DNA of 64,000 bases from Clostridia bacterium (GCA_017623455.1 JAGAPA010000079.1:1-64000); one strand, 5' to 3'. Positions 43,628 to 53,150 are shown, counted from the first letter of the stretch. Program-made: numbers and translations. The notes: generated by a model from the letters alone, not told the origin.

Positions 43628-44881
43628 TTAGATTTTTTTAGCGTTTTCAAGCAAATATTCTTCCGCTTCTTTGCACCAAAGTCCCCCGTTTGCTTTTACA
43701 ATTTTACTAAGTTGAGCAAACATAGGATCCGATTTTCCAAGTTCTTCAAAATCTTCAATAGCGGTAAGAGGAAGAGAAATATGAGTGTAGCAAACTTTTT
43801 TCGCACCGCTCGGTTTTCCCATATCCAAAACCGCGTCAATAACGGCGTCAAGTCCCAAAACGTGAGATACAAGCGCGCCTGCATTAATGCTCTTGTTTTC
43901 GATAAGAGAAATGGTTTCTACCGTGTCGGCAGGTATACTGCCGGCAGTTCCTACAACGTGAATACCGTCGTAATGAACCCTGTACAGATTAAGCGAGCCT
44001 TGAAGGTTGTGCACGGCAGGCCCTGCAAAAAAGTTAATACAACCGTCCTCTCTGCAAATTTTTTCCGCTTGCGTAAAGAGCGCAGGAACCGGAACCATTA
44101 CGAACACGTCGTCAAATCCGCCTTCCGACAGGGTAATAAGCGTTTGGTCTGCATCGGTAAGAGAAGAGGTGTTGAGATACGTAAGATCTACCCCTTTTTC
44201 CTTTGCTTTTATGGGCGAGCACATTTTTTCGGCGTAGTCAAGACGGTCTTGGTTAAGGTCGGTTACAACAATTTGTTTTACGCCTGCATAGCCAATAGCA
44301 AGTTCCACCGCGCCTATTCCCATGGGGCCTGCACCACCCAGTATTGCAATTCTTCCGCCCCTCTTAGCTCCGTCCGTACGCGTATAGTCGGTATAATCGG
44401 TATGGTAAAATCCCTTGTATCCGCGCAAAATACAGCCAAGAGCTTCTACAAGCGAGCCTTCAAAATAGCTGTCGCCCTCAAAAGGAAGCAAGCATCCGCG
44501 CTCGAGCACAATTTCGGGAACAACTACAAACTTAGAGCTTCCGCCCACGTACTGATAAGAATATCCAGGATCGTAACCCGTATCGAGTTTAAGCGCAGGC
44601 TGAATAACGACTTTTTGTCCTTCTTTCCACTTGTCTGTAAGGTTTGCGCCCACTTTTACTATTTTTCCGCACATTTCGTGTCCTATTATTACGGGTTTTT
44701 CGGCAATGGTGGGTGGAACGCGCTTATGAGCCGTGCCCTGTTTTACCGCCTTGTACGTAGACGCGCACAAGGAGTCGGTTATAACTTCCATAAGTATTTC
44801 GTTGTCGCTAATTTCGGGAAGTTCAAATTCCTCCATTCTCAAATCTTCCGCACCGTACATTCTTACCGCAGTAGTTTTCAT
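43628..44881 (-). CDS. Zinc-type alcohol dehydrogenase, L-sorbose-1-phosphate reductase-like
   Basis: A 417-aa medium-chain dehydrogenase with the GroES-like N-terminal domain (zinc ligand candidates C39 and H68-E69, in IIGHEMCG) and a Rossmann domain (AILGGAGPMGIGAVELAIGY). The N-terminus (TDSLCASTYKAVKQGTAHKR) and length match SorE-type L-sorbose-1-phosphate reductases, as I recall them. It would interconvert a sugar phosphate and a polyol phosphate with NAD(P)H. TTAAGGAG-like bases precede the ATG. It is divergent from a DeoR regulator. No PTS genes are nearby, so the natural substrate is uncertain. Confidence 0.72.
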   Translation of the reverse strand: MKTTAVRMYGAEDLRMEEFELPEISDNEILMEVITDSLCASTYKAVKQGTAHKRVPPTIAEKPVIIGHEMCGKIVKVGANLTDKWKEGQKVVIQPALKLDTGYDPGYSYQYVGGSSKFVVVPEIVLERGCLLPFEGDSYFEGSLVEALGCILRGYKGFYHTDYTDYTRTDGAKRGGRIAILGGAGPMGIGAVELAIGYAGVKQIVVTDLNQDRLDYAEKMCSPIKAKEKGVDLTYLNTSSLTDADQTLITLSEGGFDDVFVMVPVPALFTQAEKICREDGCINFFAGPAVHNLQGSLNLYRVHYDGIHVVGTAGSIPADTVETISLIENKSINAGALVSHVLGLDAVIDAVLDMGKPSGAKKVCYTHISLPLTAIEDFEELGKSDPMFAQLSKIVKANGGLWCKEAEEYLLENAKKI

Positions 44882-44936
44882 ATTATTCTCCTTTGATTTC
44901 AGTTTGCTTATACAAGGTGTTACTGTTTTCTTTCAT

Positions 44937-45084
44937 ATTATATCACATTGAGCGTTTTAGTCAACTTTTTCCACCGTAGTTGAATGAAACGCTCATAAAA
45001 AGAGCGTGATTGCTGTTTTAAGATAATAAAACGCTCACTATTCGCTCATTTTTGATTGACTTAAAAGGAAAAACGTATTACAAT
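44937..45084. promoter_or_regulatory. Divergent promoters with repeated operator, dehydrogenase/DeoR
   Basis: Minus-strand promoter: TTGACT (44959-44964), 16 bp, TATAAT (44937-44942). Plus-strand promoter: TTGACT (45056-45061), 17 bp, TACAAT (45079-45084). The core CGCTCA/TGAGCG occurs at about 44949, 44990, 45002, 45032 and 45043. Copies 2 and 3 form an inverted pair and copy 1 lies inside the minus-strand spacer. These are likely DeoR operators controlling both genes. Confidence 0.7.
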
Positions 45085-45113
45085 AAGATAAGAATAAAAA
45101 GGAGAATCAAGGC

Positions 45114-45869
45114 ATGCGTACGGAAAGAGAGCGTGATATTTTGGAGATATTAAAGTCTGAGGGCGAGGTTAGCGTAGAAAGCTTAAGAAAGCGTTTGTTT
45201 GTTAGCGAAGCCACGGTAAGGCGTGAGCTTAAGAGTATGGAAAGTAAGGGACTTATACTCAGACCACACGGCAAGGCGGTTCTTTTGCGTGGGTACGCAG
45301 ACAAAAATACGGGTTTTTCCGAGCGTGAAAACCTTGCGGGCATGGTGAAAGACAGATTGGCTCAAAATGCCGTAAAAAACTGCATGGAGGAGGGGAAGGT
45401 TGTGTTCTTAGACGCGTCCTCTACTGCAATGCACACGGTAAAATATCTTGACAAATACAGCGACGTAATCGTTATTACAAGCGGTATAAAAACCTTGTTT
45501 GAGCTAAGTAAGACGTCAATAAAACATTACTCTACGGGTGGAATGGCAATAACTGCGTCGTCCTCGCTTGTTGGACAGAGCGCAATAGACACGGTTAACG
45601 GTTTTAATGCGGACGTATGCTTTGTTTCTTGTCACGCGCTAAGTATGGACGGCTACGTTACCGATTCGTCGGTTGCGGAAAATGACGTGAGAAGGGCGAT
45701 TATGCGCAGATCAAAACGTAAAATTTTGCTCGTGGACGACAGTAAGGTAGGTAAGCAATGCTGGAACAATCTTTGCCATATTTCCGAGTTTGACGAGGTT
45801 TATTGCAACGCGCAACTGCCGGAAGATATATTAAAATCAGTAAACAGCTTTAAGCTTATAAAGGCGTAA
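45114..45869 (+). CDS. DeoR family transcriptional repressor
   Basis: The 251-aa protein has the DeoR helix-turn-helix at the N-terminus (DILEILKSEGEVSVESLRKR then VSEATVRRELKSME) and a sugar-phosphate isomerase-like sensor domain (FLDASSTAMHTVKYL and VDDSKVGK). Such repressors release DNA on binding a phosphorylated sugar. AAGGAG precedes the ATG. Five operator-like repeats lie between it and the divergent dehydrogenase. Confidence 0.92.
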   Translation: MRTERERDILEILKSEGEVSVESLRKRLFVSEATVRRELKSMESKGLILRPHGKAVLLRGYADKNTGFSERENLAGMVKDRLAQNAVKNCMEEGKVVFLDASSTAMHTVKYLDKYSDVIVITSGIKTLFELSKTSIKHYSTGGMAITASSSLVGQSAIDTVNGFNADVCFVSCHALSMDGYVTDSSVAENDVRRAIMRRSKRKILLVDDSKVGKQCWNNLCHISEFDEVYCNAQLPEDILKSVNSFKLIKA

Positions 45870-45914
45870 AAAAAACGCAACGTATCTGAAATTGACAGTA
45901 CGTTGCGTTTTTTG
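45868..45914 (+). terminator. Terminator of the DeoR gene
   Basis: AAAAAACGCAACGTA pairs fully with TACGTTGCGTTTTTT around a 14-nt loop, starting at the stop codon. Confidence 0.9.
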
Positions 45915-45980
45915 CGGTAATTACTCCTGCGCTCTGTTCGTAAAAAAATTAAAAACAGAGCACAGGGTGTGCGTTTGATG

Positions 45981-46286
45981 TCATAACGAGCTTATAATTT
46001 CTTCTAAAGCATCTGCGTTATGCACGCCCACAACTTTTTTTACAGGCACGCCGTCTTTGTAAAAAACGAGAGTGGGAATACTCATTACTTCAAACGTCTG
46101 AGCAAGCACGGGCTCGTTATCCACGTTAACTTTAGCAATTTTAATGTTGGGATTGTCTGCGCTGAATTGCTCGAGTATAGCGGACTGCATTCTGCAAGGA
46201 CCGCACCAGGACGCCCAAAAGTCTACTAATACAATGCCCTTAGTATTCTTTACTTCCGCATCAAAGTTGTTGATTGTGATATCCAT
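45981..46286 (-). CDS. trxA: Thioredoxin
   Basis: A 101-aa thioredoxin with the active site WCGPCR (C28, C31) and the cis-proline loop MSIPTLVFYKDG. It is slightly shorter than the usual 105-110 aa. It reduces protein disulfides in the cytoplasm. AGGAGG lies upstream. It is 13 bp after pepV on the same strand and probably co-transcribed with it. Confidence 0.95.
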   Translation of the reverse strand: MDITINNFDAEVKNTKGIVLVDFWASWCGPCRMQSAILEQFSADNPNIKIAKVNVDNEPVLAQTFEVMSIPTLVFYKDGVPVKKVVGVHNADALEEIISSL

Positions 46287-46299
46287 AGTTTTATTCCTC

Positions 46300-47682
46300 C
46301 TATATTATAATTTTGTCAAGTTTTAGTATAGCGTTTTTATAAATATTGTAAGCTTTATCAAGATCGCATACGCGAATTTTTTCGTTTGCATTGTGTATAT
46401 CAGTTTCAAATCCCTCAAAAGCAGGTCCGAATGCAACCGCATTGGGTAGAGATCGCGCGTAAGTGCCTCCGCCCGTTTTAATGCAGTAGCCTTTTTCGCC
46501 TACAACCTCTTCATAAGAAGCAAGTAACGCTTGAATTTGCGGTGAATGTTTGGGAATGTAGAGATTGGGAGAGTAGGTGGAAGAAACCGTTTTGCCGTCT
46601 AATGCCGAAATCAAAGCGTCTTTTACTCTGTCGGGTTTTGCGCAGAGCGGAATACGTGAGTCGAACGTGAGAGTAAAATTCTTTCCGTCAAAGCGTATCA
46701 TTCCAAGATTAACCGTAAGCTCGCCCGATTCGTCGTCAGCGCAGTCAATGCACAGCTTTTTGGCAATATCTTTACTGCAAATTTTTTCCCTTAAACATAC
46801 GAGCGCGCCAAGATCTACGTCGTTAGCAAAAGCATAGAGGAAGGAAACAAGCTTAAAAATCGCGTTATCTCCGTTTTTAGGACACATGGCGTGGCTTGCA
46901 ATACCGACGCAAGAAATAAGGTAGCAGTCTTCGTTCTCCTCTAAGGTAATATCTTTTGGATTTACCGAAAATTTTGCTAACGTATCCGAGATTTTGCGAC
47001 AATTTGAGGTGTTTTTCACTCCGTTTTGCGTAATATACGTACCGATAACGCCGTCTTTTTTAATCTTTGCATAAACCTTATCGCATACGATATTGGGTCT
47101 TTCTCCGCCGTAAATTTCAATAATTTCGTTGTCAAGCTTTCCGATCGGAACTGCTAAAGTGACGTGAAGAATACCCTTTTCGCTGTTAACTACGGGGAAG
47201 TCTGCGTCGGGAACGATTGCAAATGCTGGAGGTTCGTCTACCGCGTTGTATTTTTCCATACATTCGCTTCCGCTTTCTTCGTCGCATCCGACTATCACTC
47301 TTATTCGGTGAGTAAGCTTTGTGTCGGAGCTTTTAAGTTCGCCTAAAAGTTTGAGAGCTATGGCGATCGCGCCCTTGTCGTCAGCGACGCCTCTGCCGTA
47401 ATACACACCGTCTTTTTCGGTAAGAGCAAAGGGCGGATAGTCCCAGTTACCCGTAGCGGGAACGACGTCAATATGGCACGCTATTGCAATCATGCTTTCC
47501 CCATCACCGTATTCCGCCCAGCCGTAGTAGCCGTCGCAGTCAAAAGTTTTAAGCCCCATTTTTTCCGCTTCGGACAAAAACACGTCCAAAGCCTTGCGGA
47601 TATCCGCGCCGAACGGAGCGTTTGTTTCGCTCATTCCCTTTACCGAAGGAGCGCTTATAAGTCTTGCTAAAAACTCTTTCAT
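46300..47682 (-). CDS. pepV: M20 family dipeptidase, PepV-like
   Basis: The 460-aa protein has the M20 metal-site blocks IACHIDVVPATGNWDYPPFA, YGRGVADDKGAIAIALKLLG and CDEESGSE, and a late GGGTYARSLPNAVAFGPAFE segment seen in PepV. It should be a cytoplasmic two-zinc dipeptidase. The insertion domain between the catalytic halves is present. The ribosome site is weak (AGGTTAGCAC). It precedes trxA. Confidence 0.85.
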   Translation of the reverse strand: MKEFLARLISAPSVKGMSETNAPFGADIRKALDVFLSEAEKMGLKTFDCDGYYGWAEYGDGESMIAIACHIDVVPATGNWDYPPFALTEKDGVYYGRGVADDKGAIAIALKLLGELKSSDTKLTHRIRVIVGCDEESGSECMEKYNAVDEPPAFAIVPDADFPVVNSEKGILHVTLAVPIGKLDNEIIEIYGGERPNIVCDKVYAKIKKDGVIGTYITQNGVKNTSNCRKISDTLAKFSVNPKDITLEENEDCYLISCVGIASHAMCPKNGDNAIFKLVSFLYAFANDVDLGALVCLREKICSKDIAKKLCIDCADDESGELTVNLGMIRFDGKNFTLTFDSRIPLCAKPDRVKDALISALDGKTVSSTYSPNLYIPKHSPQIQALLASYEEVVGEKGYCIKTGGGTYARSLPNAVAFGPAFEGFETDIHNANEKIRVCDLDKAYNIYKNAILKLDKIII

Positions 47683-47713
47683 GTGCTAACCTGCCTTCAG
47701 ACCGTAAAAATGC

Positions 47714-47742
47714 TTGCAAATACGGTCAAATTGTAGTATAAT
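47714..47742 (+). promoter_or_regulatory. Promoter of gltX
   Basis: TTGCAA (47714-47719) and TATAAT (47737-47742), 17 bp apart, leave a leader of about 125 nt containing a small TTGCGTTATTATGCGCAA hairpin. I see no T-box motif. Confidence 0.7.
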
Positions 47743-47874
47743 ATATACTTGTTACAGTAAACTAACGTTTGTTTGCGGTAAATTTATAGCGGTCGGCTTG
47801 CGTTATTATGCGCAAATTCCGAAAGCTTATATATATTATATCCTAAAATTTGCAATTTGTCAATGGAGGAAATC

Positions 47875-49296
47875 ATGAATAAGACAGTAAGAACAAGATT
47901 TGCGCCCTCTCCAACGGGTTATCTTCATATTGGCGGTTTGAGAACCGCGCTTTACGCATACCTTTTTGCCAAAAAGAACGGCGGAAAGTTTGTTTTGAGA
48001 ATTGAAGATACCGATCAGGAACGTTACGTGGACGGCTCGGTAGAAATTATTTACCGCACGTTAAAAGAATCGGGTCTTATTTACGACGAAGGTCCGGACG
48101 TGGGTGGAGATTACGGTCCGTACGTTCAGAGCGAAAGAAAGGAAATGTATCTTGAATACGCAAAAGAGCTTGTTAAAAGAGGCGGAGCGTATTACTGCTT
48201 CTGCTCTAAGGAAAGACTTGAAGAAATTCACGCAAACGGAGCTACCAAGTATGACAAGCACTGTCTTTCCCTTTCTCAGGAAGAGATTGACAGACGTATA
48301 GCAAACGGCGAGCCATACGTTATTCGTCAAAATATCCCCGAAAGCGGAGAAACCACGTATCACGATATGGTATTTGGCGATATTACAGTAGATTATAAGG
48401 ATCTCGAGGACAACATTCTCATCAAGTCGGACGGAATGCCCACTTACAATTTTGCCAACGTTATCGACGACCACCTTATGGGTATCAATTACGTTATAAG
48501 AGGAACAGAGTACCTCTCGTCTACACCCAAATATAATCATTTGTATCAAAGCTTCGGCTGGGAGATTCCCAATTATATCCACCTTCAGCCTATCATGAAG
48601 GACGCAACGAGAAAGCTTTCCAAGCGTCACGGTGATGCAAGCTACGAGGATTTTGTTAAAAAAGGCTATCTTTCCGAGGCTATTATGAATTATATCGCGC
48701 TTTTAGGTTGGTCGCCCAAGAACGACAGAGAAAAGTTCTCCTTAAAGGAAATGGAAGAAATGTTCTCCATAGAGGGACTTTCTAAATCTGCGTCTATCTT
48801 CGATGAAACAAAGATGCGTTGGCTTAACTCTCTTTACGTTAAGGAAATGACTCCCGAAGCTTACCTTGAGTACGCAACTCCCTTCTTTGATAAGGTAGAG
48901 TATCTTAAGGGCTACGATTACAAGCTTTTGGCAACACTCTTGCAGGGCAGAACCGAGGTGTTCAGCGACGTAGGACCTCTTACCGAGTTTATAACCAAGT
49001 TCGAAGGCTTCGACCTTACCGCGTTTGAAAATAAGAAGTGGAAAACCGATTGCGCTTTGGCAAAACAAATGATTCCCGAGCTTATCACGCTCGTTAAGAA
49101 CGGTTTTGACACGCTTCACGATGGACTCGTTGCGTTTGCTGAAGAAAAGGGTTATAAGAAAGGTCAGGTGCTTTGGATTTTCCGTATCGCAATTACGGGC
49201 TCTCAGGTAACCCCGGGCGGAGCGACCGAGATGGCAGAGCTTTTCGGTAAAGACGAGTGTATCAGAAGAATGACGGAAAGTCTTTCAAGACTTTAA
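47875..49296 (+). CDS. gltX: Glutamyl-tRNA synthetase
   Basis: The start is placed at ATG 47875 (MNKTVRTRFAPSPTGYLHIG) with TGGAGG 5 bp upstream; an in-frame TTG at 47857 is discarded. The 473-aa class Ib synthetase has HIGG (18-21) and the KLSKRHG signature near 240. In bacteria lacking GlnRS it also charges tRNA-Gln with glutamate. Its length is slightly below the usual 485-490 aa. Confidence 0.96.
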   Translation: MNKTVRTRFAPSPTGYLHIGGLRTALYAYLFAKKNGGKFVLRIEDTDQERYVDGSVEIIYRTLKESGLIYDEGPDVGGDYGPYVQSERKEMYLEYAKELVKRGGAYYCFCSKERLEEIHANGATKYDKHCLSLSQEEIDRRIANGEPYVIRQNIPESGETTYHDMVFGDITVDYKDLEDNILIKSDGMPTYNFANVIDDHLMGINYVIRGTEYLSSTPKYNHLYQSFGWEIPNYIHLQPIMKDATRKLSKRHGDASYEDFVKKGYLSEAIMNYIALLGWSPKNDREKFSLKEMEEMFSIEGLSKSASIFDETKMRWLNSLYVKEMTPEAYLEYATPFFDKVEYLKGYDYKLLATLLQGRTEVFSDVGPLTEFITKFEGFDLTAFENKKWKTDCALAKQMIPELITLVKNGFDTLHDGLVAFAEEKGYKKGQVLWIFRIAITGSQVTPGGATEMAELFGKDECIRRMTESLSRL

Positions 49297-49362
49297 TTTT
49301 AAGGCAGATTAAGTCTGCTAAAATAAAAAACGTTTGCAGTAACATTTCAGCTTAATAAATTT

Positions 49363-49529
49363 GGCTCAGTCGCAACAGTAGGTTGATATTCAAGCGTAAC
49401 GCTTGACCTAAAATAGTATGTTATACAAAGAAAAGTACAAACTTTAGTGGGTTATTGAATTTTGATATGACTTATAGCTTTTTAGTGCCGCTACGAAATA
49501 CAGCGTGTTTTGTTCGGTTACAGACTTTG
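49363..49529 (+). repeat. Dispersed repeat, left copy of an inverted pair
   Basis: The 158 bp at 49372-49529 match, in inverse orientation, 59469-59627 with high similarity. Its first 45 bp (GGCTCAGTCGCAACAGTAGG and the TCAAGCG hairpin) also match 226-273. No reading frame is supported. Confidence 0.8.
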
Positions 49530-49786
49530 CAGGTAATAACTTAAATTATTATATTTAGAGCAAAAGTGCTTACAAAATCTGTGTTATTGTTTTGCTGAAT
49601 AACAATATTGGGAGTACGCCTGCGTACCGCCCTTACAAGAACACTTGTCTTTCTTGTGTTTTTCTCGTCAAAACATAATAATATTTATCAACCATTTGTT
49701 GAGACATAGCCATAAATTTTAACCGGCTTTATTTTGTTGCTGTTAAGGGAGGCGGTTCTATTAGACCGCTTCCCTGTATTTTTTAA
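49530..49786. other. Gap between gltX repeat and the aldehyde dehydrogenase
   Basis: There is no gene. A small hairpin in the context GGGAGTACGCCTGCGTACCG (about 49610-49629) matches GGGAGTGCGCCTTCGCACCG at 392-411 with complementary base changes. A clear terminator hairpin (GGGAGGCGGT...ACCGCTTCCC, 49747-49774, then a T run) stands 45 bp before the next gene. Confidence 0.6.
49745..49784 (+). terminator. Terminator upstream of the aldehyde dehydrogenase
   Basis: A 10-bp GC-rich stem with an 8-nt loop, followed by TGTATTTTTT, isolates the next gene or acts as an attenuator for it, since no separate promoter is obvious in the 45 bp that follow. Confidence 0.7.
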
Positions 49787-49828
49787 TTGTGTTCACACGT
49801 TACGACATTAAGAGTTAAGGAGAAAAAA

Positions 49829-51202
49829 ATGCATAACATAGACACGATCTTAAAAAAACAACGCGAATACTTTTTGAGCGGTGAAACTTTTGACGTAAAT
49901 TTCCGCATACGTATGCTCAAAAAACTGTACGAAGCTATTGTCGTTCGCGAAGATAAAATTAGGCAAGCACTGTTTCTTGATCTGAACAAACCATCTTTGG
50001 AAACGTATATGTGCGAGATTGGTATAGTGTACGGCGAGATTAAGTATATGCTTAAAAACATTAGAAAGTTCGCATCCAAAAAGTACAGAAAAACGCCTAC
50101 AACGCAGTTTGGAAGTAAAAGCTACACGCAAAACTGTCCATACGGAAACGTTCTTATAGTTGCGCCTTGGAATTACCCGATTATGCTTACGCTTGATCCT
50201 CTCGTTCACGCAATAGCAACGGGCAACACCGCAATCGTAAAACCGAGTGCATATAGCGAGCATAGTTGCAAGATAATAAGTGAGTTGATAAGTGAAACGT
50301 TCGACGAAAAGTATATTGCTTGCATAACGGGTGGAAGGGAGCAGAACGTACAGCTTTTTGATAAGAAGTTTGACTTCGTGTTCTTTACAGGCAGTAATAC
50401 CGTGGGAAGAGAGATTGCTAAAAAGTGCGCCGAACGCCTTACTCCCATACTGTTGGAATTGGGTGGCAAAAGCCCGTGTGTGGTGGATGCGGAAGCAAAT
50501 ATTGAAAAGACAGCCAAGCGCATAGTTTTCGGCAAATTCATAAACTCGGGACAAACCTGTGTTGCGCCCGATTACGTTCTTTGTGATAATTCGAAAAAAG
50601 ACGCGTTTATCAAAGCAATTATTGCGGAAATAAAAAAGCAGTACGGCGAAGATCCGCTTAAGGACGAAACGTATGTCAAAATAATTAACCGCAAGCATTT
50701 TGATAGAGTTCAAGCTCTCATTGATAATAATAAAGTGGTGTATGGCGGTAAGAGCGATGAAACTACGCTCAAAATAGAGCCTACCGTTATGGACGGAGTG
50801 AGTTTTGACGATGCCGTTATGCAAGAGGAGATTTTCGGACCGATACTGCCTATTATTGGGGTTGACAACATAGAAGAAGCAATCGATATCATTCGCTCTA
50901 AGCCTCACCCGTTGGCTTTGTACGTGTTTACCGAAAACGAAAAAACCGCAAACTACGTAACCGAGCAGATTCAGTTTGGCGGAGGATGTATAAACGATAC
51001 CGTAATTCAGCTCGCAACGTCGGAAATGGGCTTTGGCGGAGTTGGTGACAGCGGAATGGGCGCATACCATGGCAAGGCAGGATTCGAGGCTTTTTCTCAC
51101 AAAAAGAGCATTATTAACAATTACGTAAAGTTTGATTTGCCTGCAAGATTTCGCCCGTACAGTGAAAAAAAGGAGAACTTTATCCGTAAGGTCCTAAAGT
51201 AA
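49829..51202 (+). CDS. Aldehyde dehydrogenase, class 3 type
   Basis: I place the start at 49829 (MHNIDTILKKQREYFLSGET), 6 bp after AAGGAG; an ATG at 49787 lies inside the terminator region. The 457-aa protein lacks the long N-terminus of class 1/2 enzymes. It has APWNYPIMLTLDPLVHAIAT, the general base region LLELGGKSPCVVD and the catalytic cysteine in NSGQTCVAPDY. It oxidises aldehydes to acids with NAD(P)+. A hydrophobic C-terminal anchor is not evident. The gene stands alone on its strand. Confidence 0.92.
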   Translation: MHNIDTILKKQREYFLSGETFDVNFRIRMLKKLYEAIVVREDKIRQALFLDLNKPSLETYMCEIGIVYGEIKYMLKNIRKFASKKYRKTPTTQFGSKSYTQNCPYGNVLIVAPWNYPIMLTLDPLVHAIATGNTAIVKPSAYSEHSCKIISELISETFDEKYIACITGGREQNVQLFDKKFDFVFFTGSNTVGREIAKKCAERLTPILLELGGKSPCVVDAEANIEKTAKRIVFGKFINSGQTCVAPDYVLCDNSKKDAFIKAIIAEIKKQYGEDPLKDETYVKIINRKHFDRVQALIDNNKVVYGGKSDETTLKIEPTVMDGVSFDDAVMQEEIFGPILPIIGVDNIEEAIDIIRSKPHPLALYVFTENEKTANYVTEQIQFGGGCINDTVIQLATSEMGFGGVGDSGMGAYHGKAGFEAFSHKKSIINNYVKFDLPARFRPYSEKKENFIRKVLK

Positions 51203-51287
51203 AAATCGGTGGCTTTAAGTACGAGTTTTATACGCTCCGCAGTACGGACGATAACTGTTGATACTTTAATAAATACGAATAAAAAAC

Positions 51288-51322
51288 AACCGCGCTCTTA
51301 CTTTTGCAAGGGTGCGGTTTTC
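51288..51322. terminator. Terminator between the aldehyde dehydrogenase and SDR genes
   Basis: AACCGCGCTCTT and AAGGGTGCGGTT pair around CTTTTGC, with A-rich and T-rich flanks, between convergent genes. Confidence 0.7.
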
Positions 51323-51361
51323 ACTGAAAAACAGTATACGTACGTGTGATTTTGCGACAAA

Positions 51362-52150
51362 TTAGATATCCTTAAAAGCATCAAGCCCGCTTTTTTTGAG
51401 AATTTTACGTATAAGACGCGGACCTTTTACGGGCATTATTTTATACAAGAAATTCATCCAATGCGCGTCAGCTCCCGTAATAATGCGAGGTTTGGCTTTT
51501 TTTAGACCTTTCACTATATGTTTAGCGGTTTTTTCGGGCGTGGAGGCAAGCTTTGCAATAAGCCCCGAATCTATTGATATGTCGCTGAACAGCTCCGTTT
51601 TAGTAAAGCCGGGCATAACGGTTGCAACGTACAGTCCACACTCTTCCTGCGAAAGAGTTTCGCCGTACGCTTTAAGCGCCGCTTTGCTCGCTCCGTATGA
51701 GGCTGTTCCCGATATGGGACATAGCGCGTCTGAGGATGAAATAAAGACAACCGCGCCCTTTTCGCTTTTTTTAAGCTTAGGCAATAAATGCTTGGTAAGA
51801 GATATCTGTGCAAAAAAGTTGCACTTCATAACCCTTTCAAAATCCTCCGTATTATTTTGTGCGGTGGGAGAAAACGGAGGCATAAATCCTGCGTTGTTAA
51901 TAAGCATATCGGCATTGTCAATTACGTTCAGCGGTGAGTAATCGCTTGACGTGATATCCATATAGATAGGAGTGAATTGCTCCGATTTTTCGCCGAGCGC
52001 GTCAATCAGACTTTGCATTTTTTCGCGGTTTCTGCCTATGCCGAAAATTTTGCAGTTGTATTTTTCAGTCAGTAAAAGCACAAGGGCGCGTCCGATACCA
52101 CCGTTCGCGCCACTTATAATTACAGTTTTGTTTCTAAGATCGTATTTCAT
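51362..52150 (-). CDS. SDR family oxidoreductase
   Basis: A 262-aa classical short-chain dehydrogenase: cofactor motif SGANGGIG (14-21), NNAG-type segment INNAGFMPPF, active-site serine in VVFISSSDA and the YGASKAALK pair. The C-terminus carries a basic patch (KIMPVKGPRLIRKILKK) that may contact membrane. The substrate is unknown. It starts 3 bp after the lipoprotein stop with no ribosome site, so translation is probably coupled. Confidence 0.9.
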   Translation of the reverse strand: MKYDLRNKTVIISGANGGIGRALVLLLTEKYNCKIFGIGRNREKMQSLIDALGEKSEQFTPIYMDITSSDYSPLNVIDNADMLINNAGFMPPFSPTAQNNTEDFERVMKCNFFAQISLTKHLLPKLKKSEKGAVVFISSSDALCPISGTASYGASKAALKAYGETLSQEECGLYVATVMPGFTKTELFSDISIDSGLIAKLASTPEKTAKHIVKGLKKAKPRIITGADAHWMNFLYKIMPVKGPRLIRKILKKSGLDAFKDI

Positions 52151-52153
52151 AAA

Positions 52154-53119
52154 TTATTGAGTGATGGAGTATGAGATCAGATCGTAATCCGTCGTATAGT
52201 CAACGTGTGCGCTTGGAATGGTGAGAATAGTGCTTCTCATCTTTACCATAACGCGCTTCTTTCCACCCTTGAACGGTGTTTTCGTAAACCACATTTCAAT
52301 GGGCGAACCCGACATGTTGGAACGGTTGCGGTTGATTTTTGCAAGATAACATTCGATTTTATTGTCCACGATATCCGAGTTTTGAGTGAGCAGATTCCAA
52401 GTTAACGTACGGTTCGATTCGTTAAAAAGCTCTTGCGTTGCATAAGTATCGGCAGCGCGGAAGTATACTGAGTACGACGAAATTCTGTTGTCAAGATAGC
52501 AGTCGTACAAGTTTGTGAGCAGGAAGTTTCCCTCTTTCTCCTCTTGCGGATTAAATGCTCTTGTAATGCAGTAAAGCGCCTCGTTGTCAAAAATAACCTT
52601 TTCCGAATCAGGCACGGTAAGAGTTTTTGTAATTTCACTGCTGTTCTTTGCGTAATACTCTACTTTTTTATGCTCGTAATCCGCAACGAATCTGTAGCTA
52701 AGGTCGGGATTAGAATTGAGTGTAACCGTCTTTTCGCTTTTTATCGCGGCGCACGACGAAGTAAGGAAGGTGGAAGAGGATGTAATGTAGTCGGTTATTG
52801 GTGTTAGGGTATCGGCGGTGGTAAACGAGAATTCGCTCTTTATCGTAGTAAAAATTCCAAGCTCTGCGCTATCGGTGTTGGTTTCCTCGGGCTTGTTTGC
52901 CTCCGTGTGAATGAGCACCGTGTTTACAAGAACTCCTTCCCCAAGAATAGTTCCGTCCGCGCTTTTTTTGGTTACCTTGTACTCGCATCTTTCATATCCG
53001 CTATATATTGCCCAGGGCTGAGTTCCGTCCATAGTAAGGTTTGAAGTGGGGGTAAAAGTACAGCCCACGCTACAAAGCGCTATAAGCAAGCAAAGTGCAA
53101 GTGTTAAAAATTTCTTCAT
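52154..53119 (-). CDS. Predicted lipoprotein, 321 aa
   Basis: The N-terminus is a lipoprotein signal: a basic start, the hydrophobic LTLALCLLIALCSV and a lipobox ending in cysteine (SVGC, C20). The mature part is Ser/Thr-rich and mostly beta-forming, with no domain I recognise; it should be anchored on the outer face of the membrane. CGGAGA precedes the ATG. It forms a two-gene unit with the SDR gene and is divergent from addB. Confidence 0.8.
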   Translation of the reverse strand: MKKFLTLALCLLIALCSVGCTFTPTSNLTMDGTQPWAIYSGYERCEYKVTKKSADGTILGEGVLVNTVLIHTEANKPEETNTDSAELGIFTTIKSEFSFTTADTLTPITDYITSSSTFLTSSCAAIKSEKTVTLNSNPDLSYRFVADYEHKKVEYYAKNSSEITKTLTVPDSEKVIFDNEALYCITRAFNPQEEKEGNFLLTNLYDCYLDNRISSYSVYFRAADTYATQELFNESNRTLTWNLLTQNSDIVDNKIECYLAKINRNRSNMSGSPIEMWFTKTPFKGGKKRVMVKMRSTILTIPSAHVDYTTDYDLISYSITQ

Positions 53120-53150
53120 ATATCGTCTCCGAAAAGTTTATATCATATAC

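Noticed and set aside
43616..44896. 426-codon open frame on the plus strand
   Set aside because: It is the antisense shadow of the dehydrogenase gene on the minus strand, which has clear domains, a ribosome site and a promoter.
47743..47874. T-box riboswitch upstream of gltX
   Set aside because: The leader lacks the conserved T-box sequence and an antiterminator/terminator pair; only one small hairpin is visible.
49850..51100. 416-codon open frame on the minus strand
   Set aside because: It lies wholly opposite the aldehyde dehydrogenase and has no recognisable protein features.
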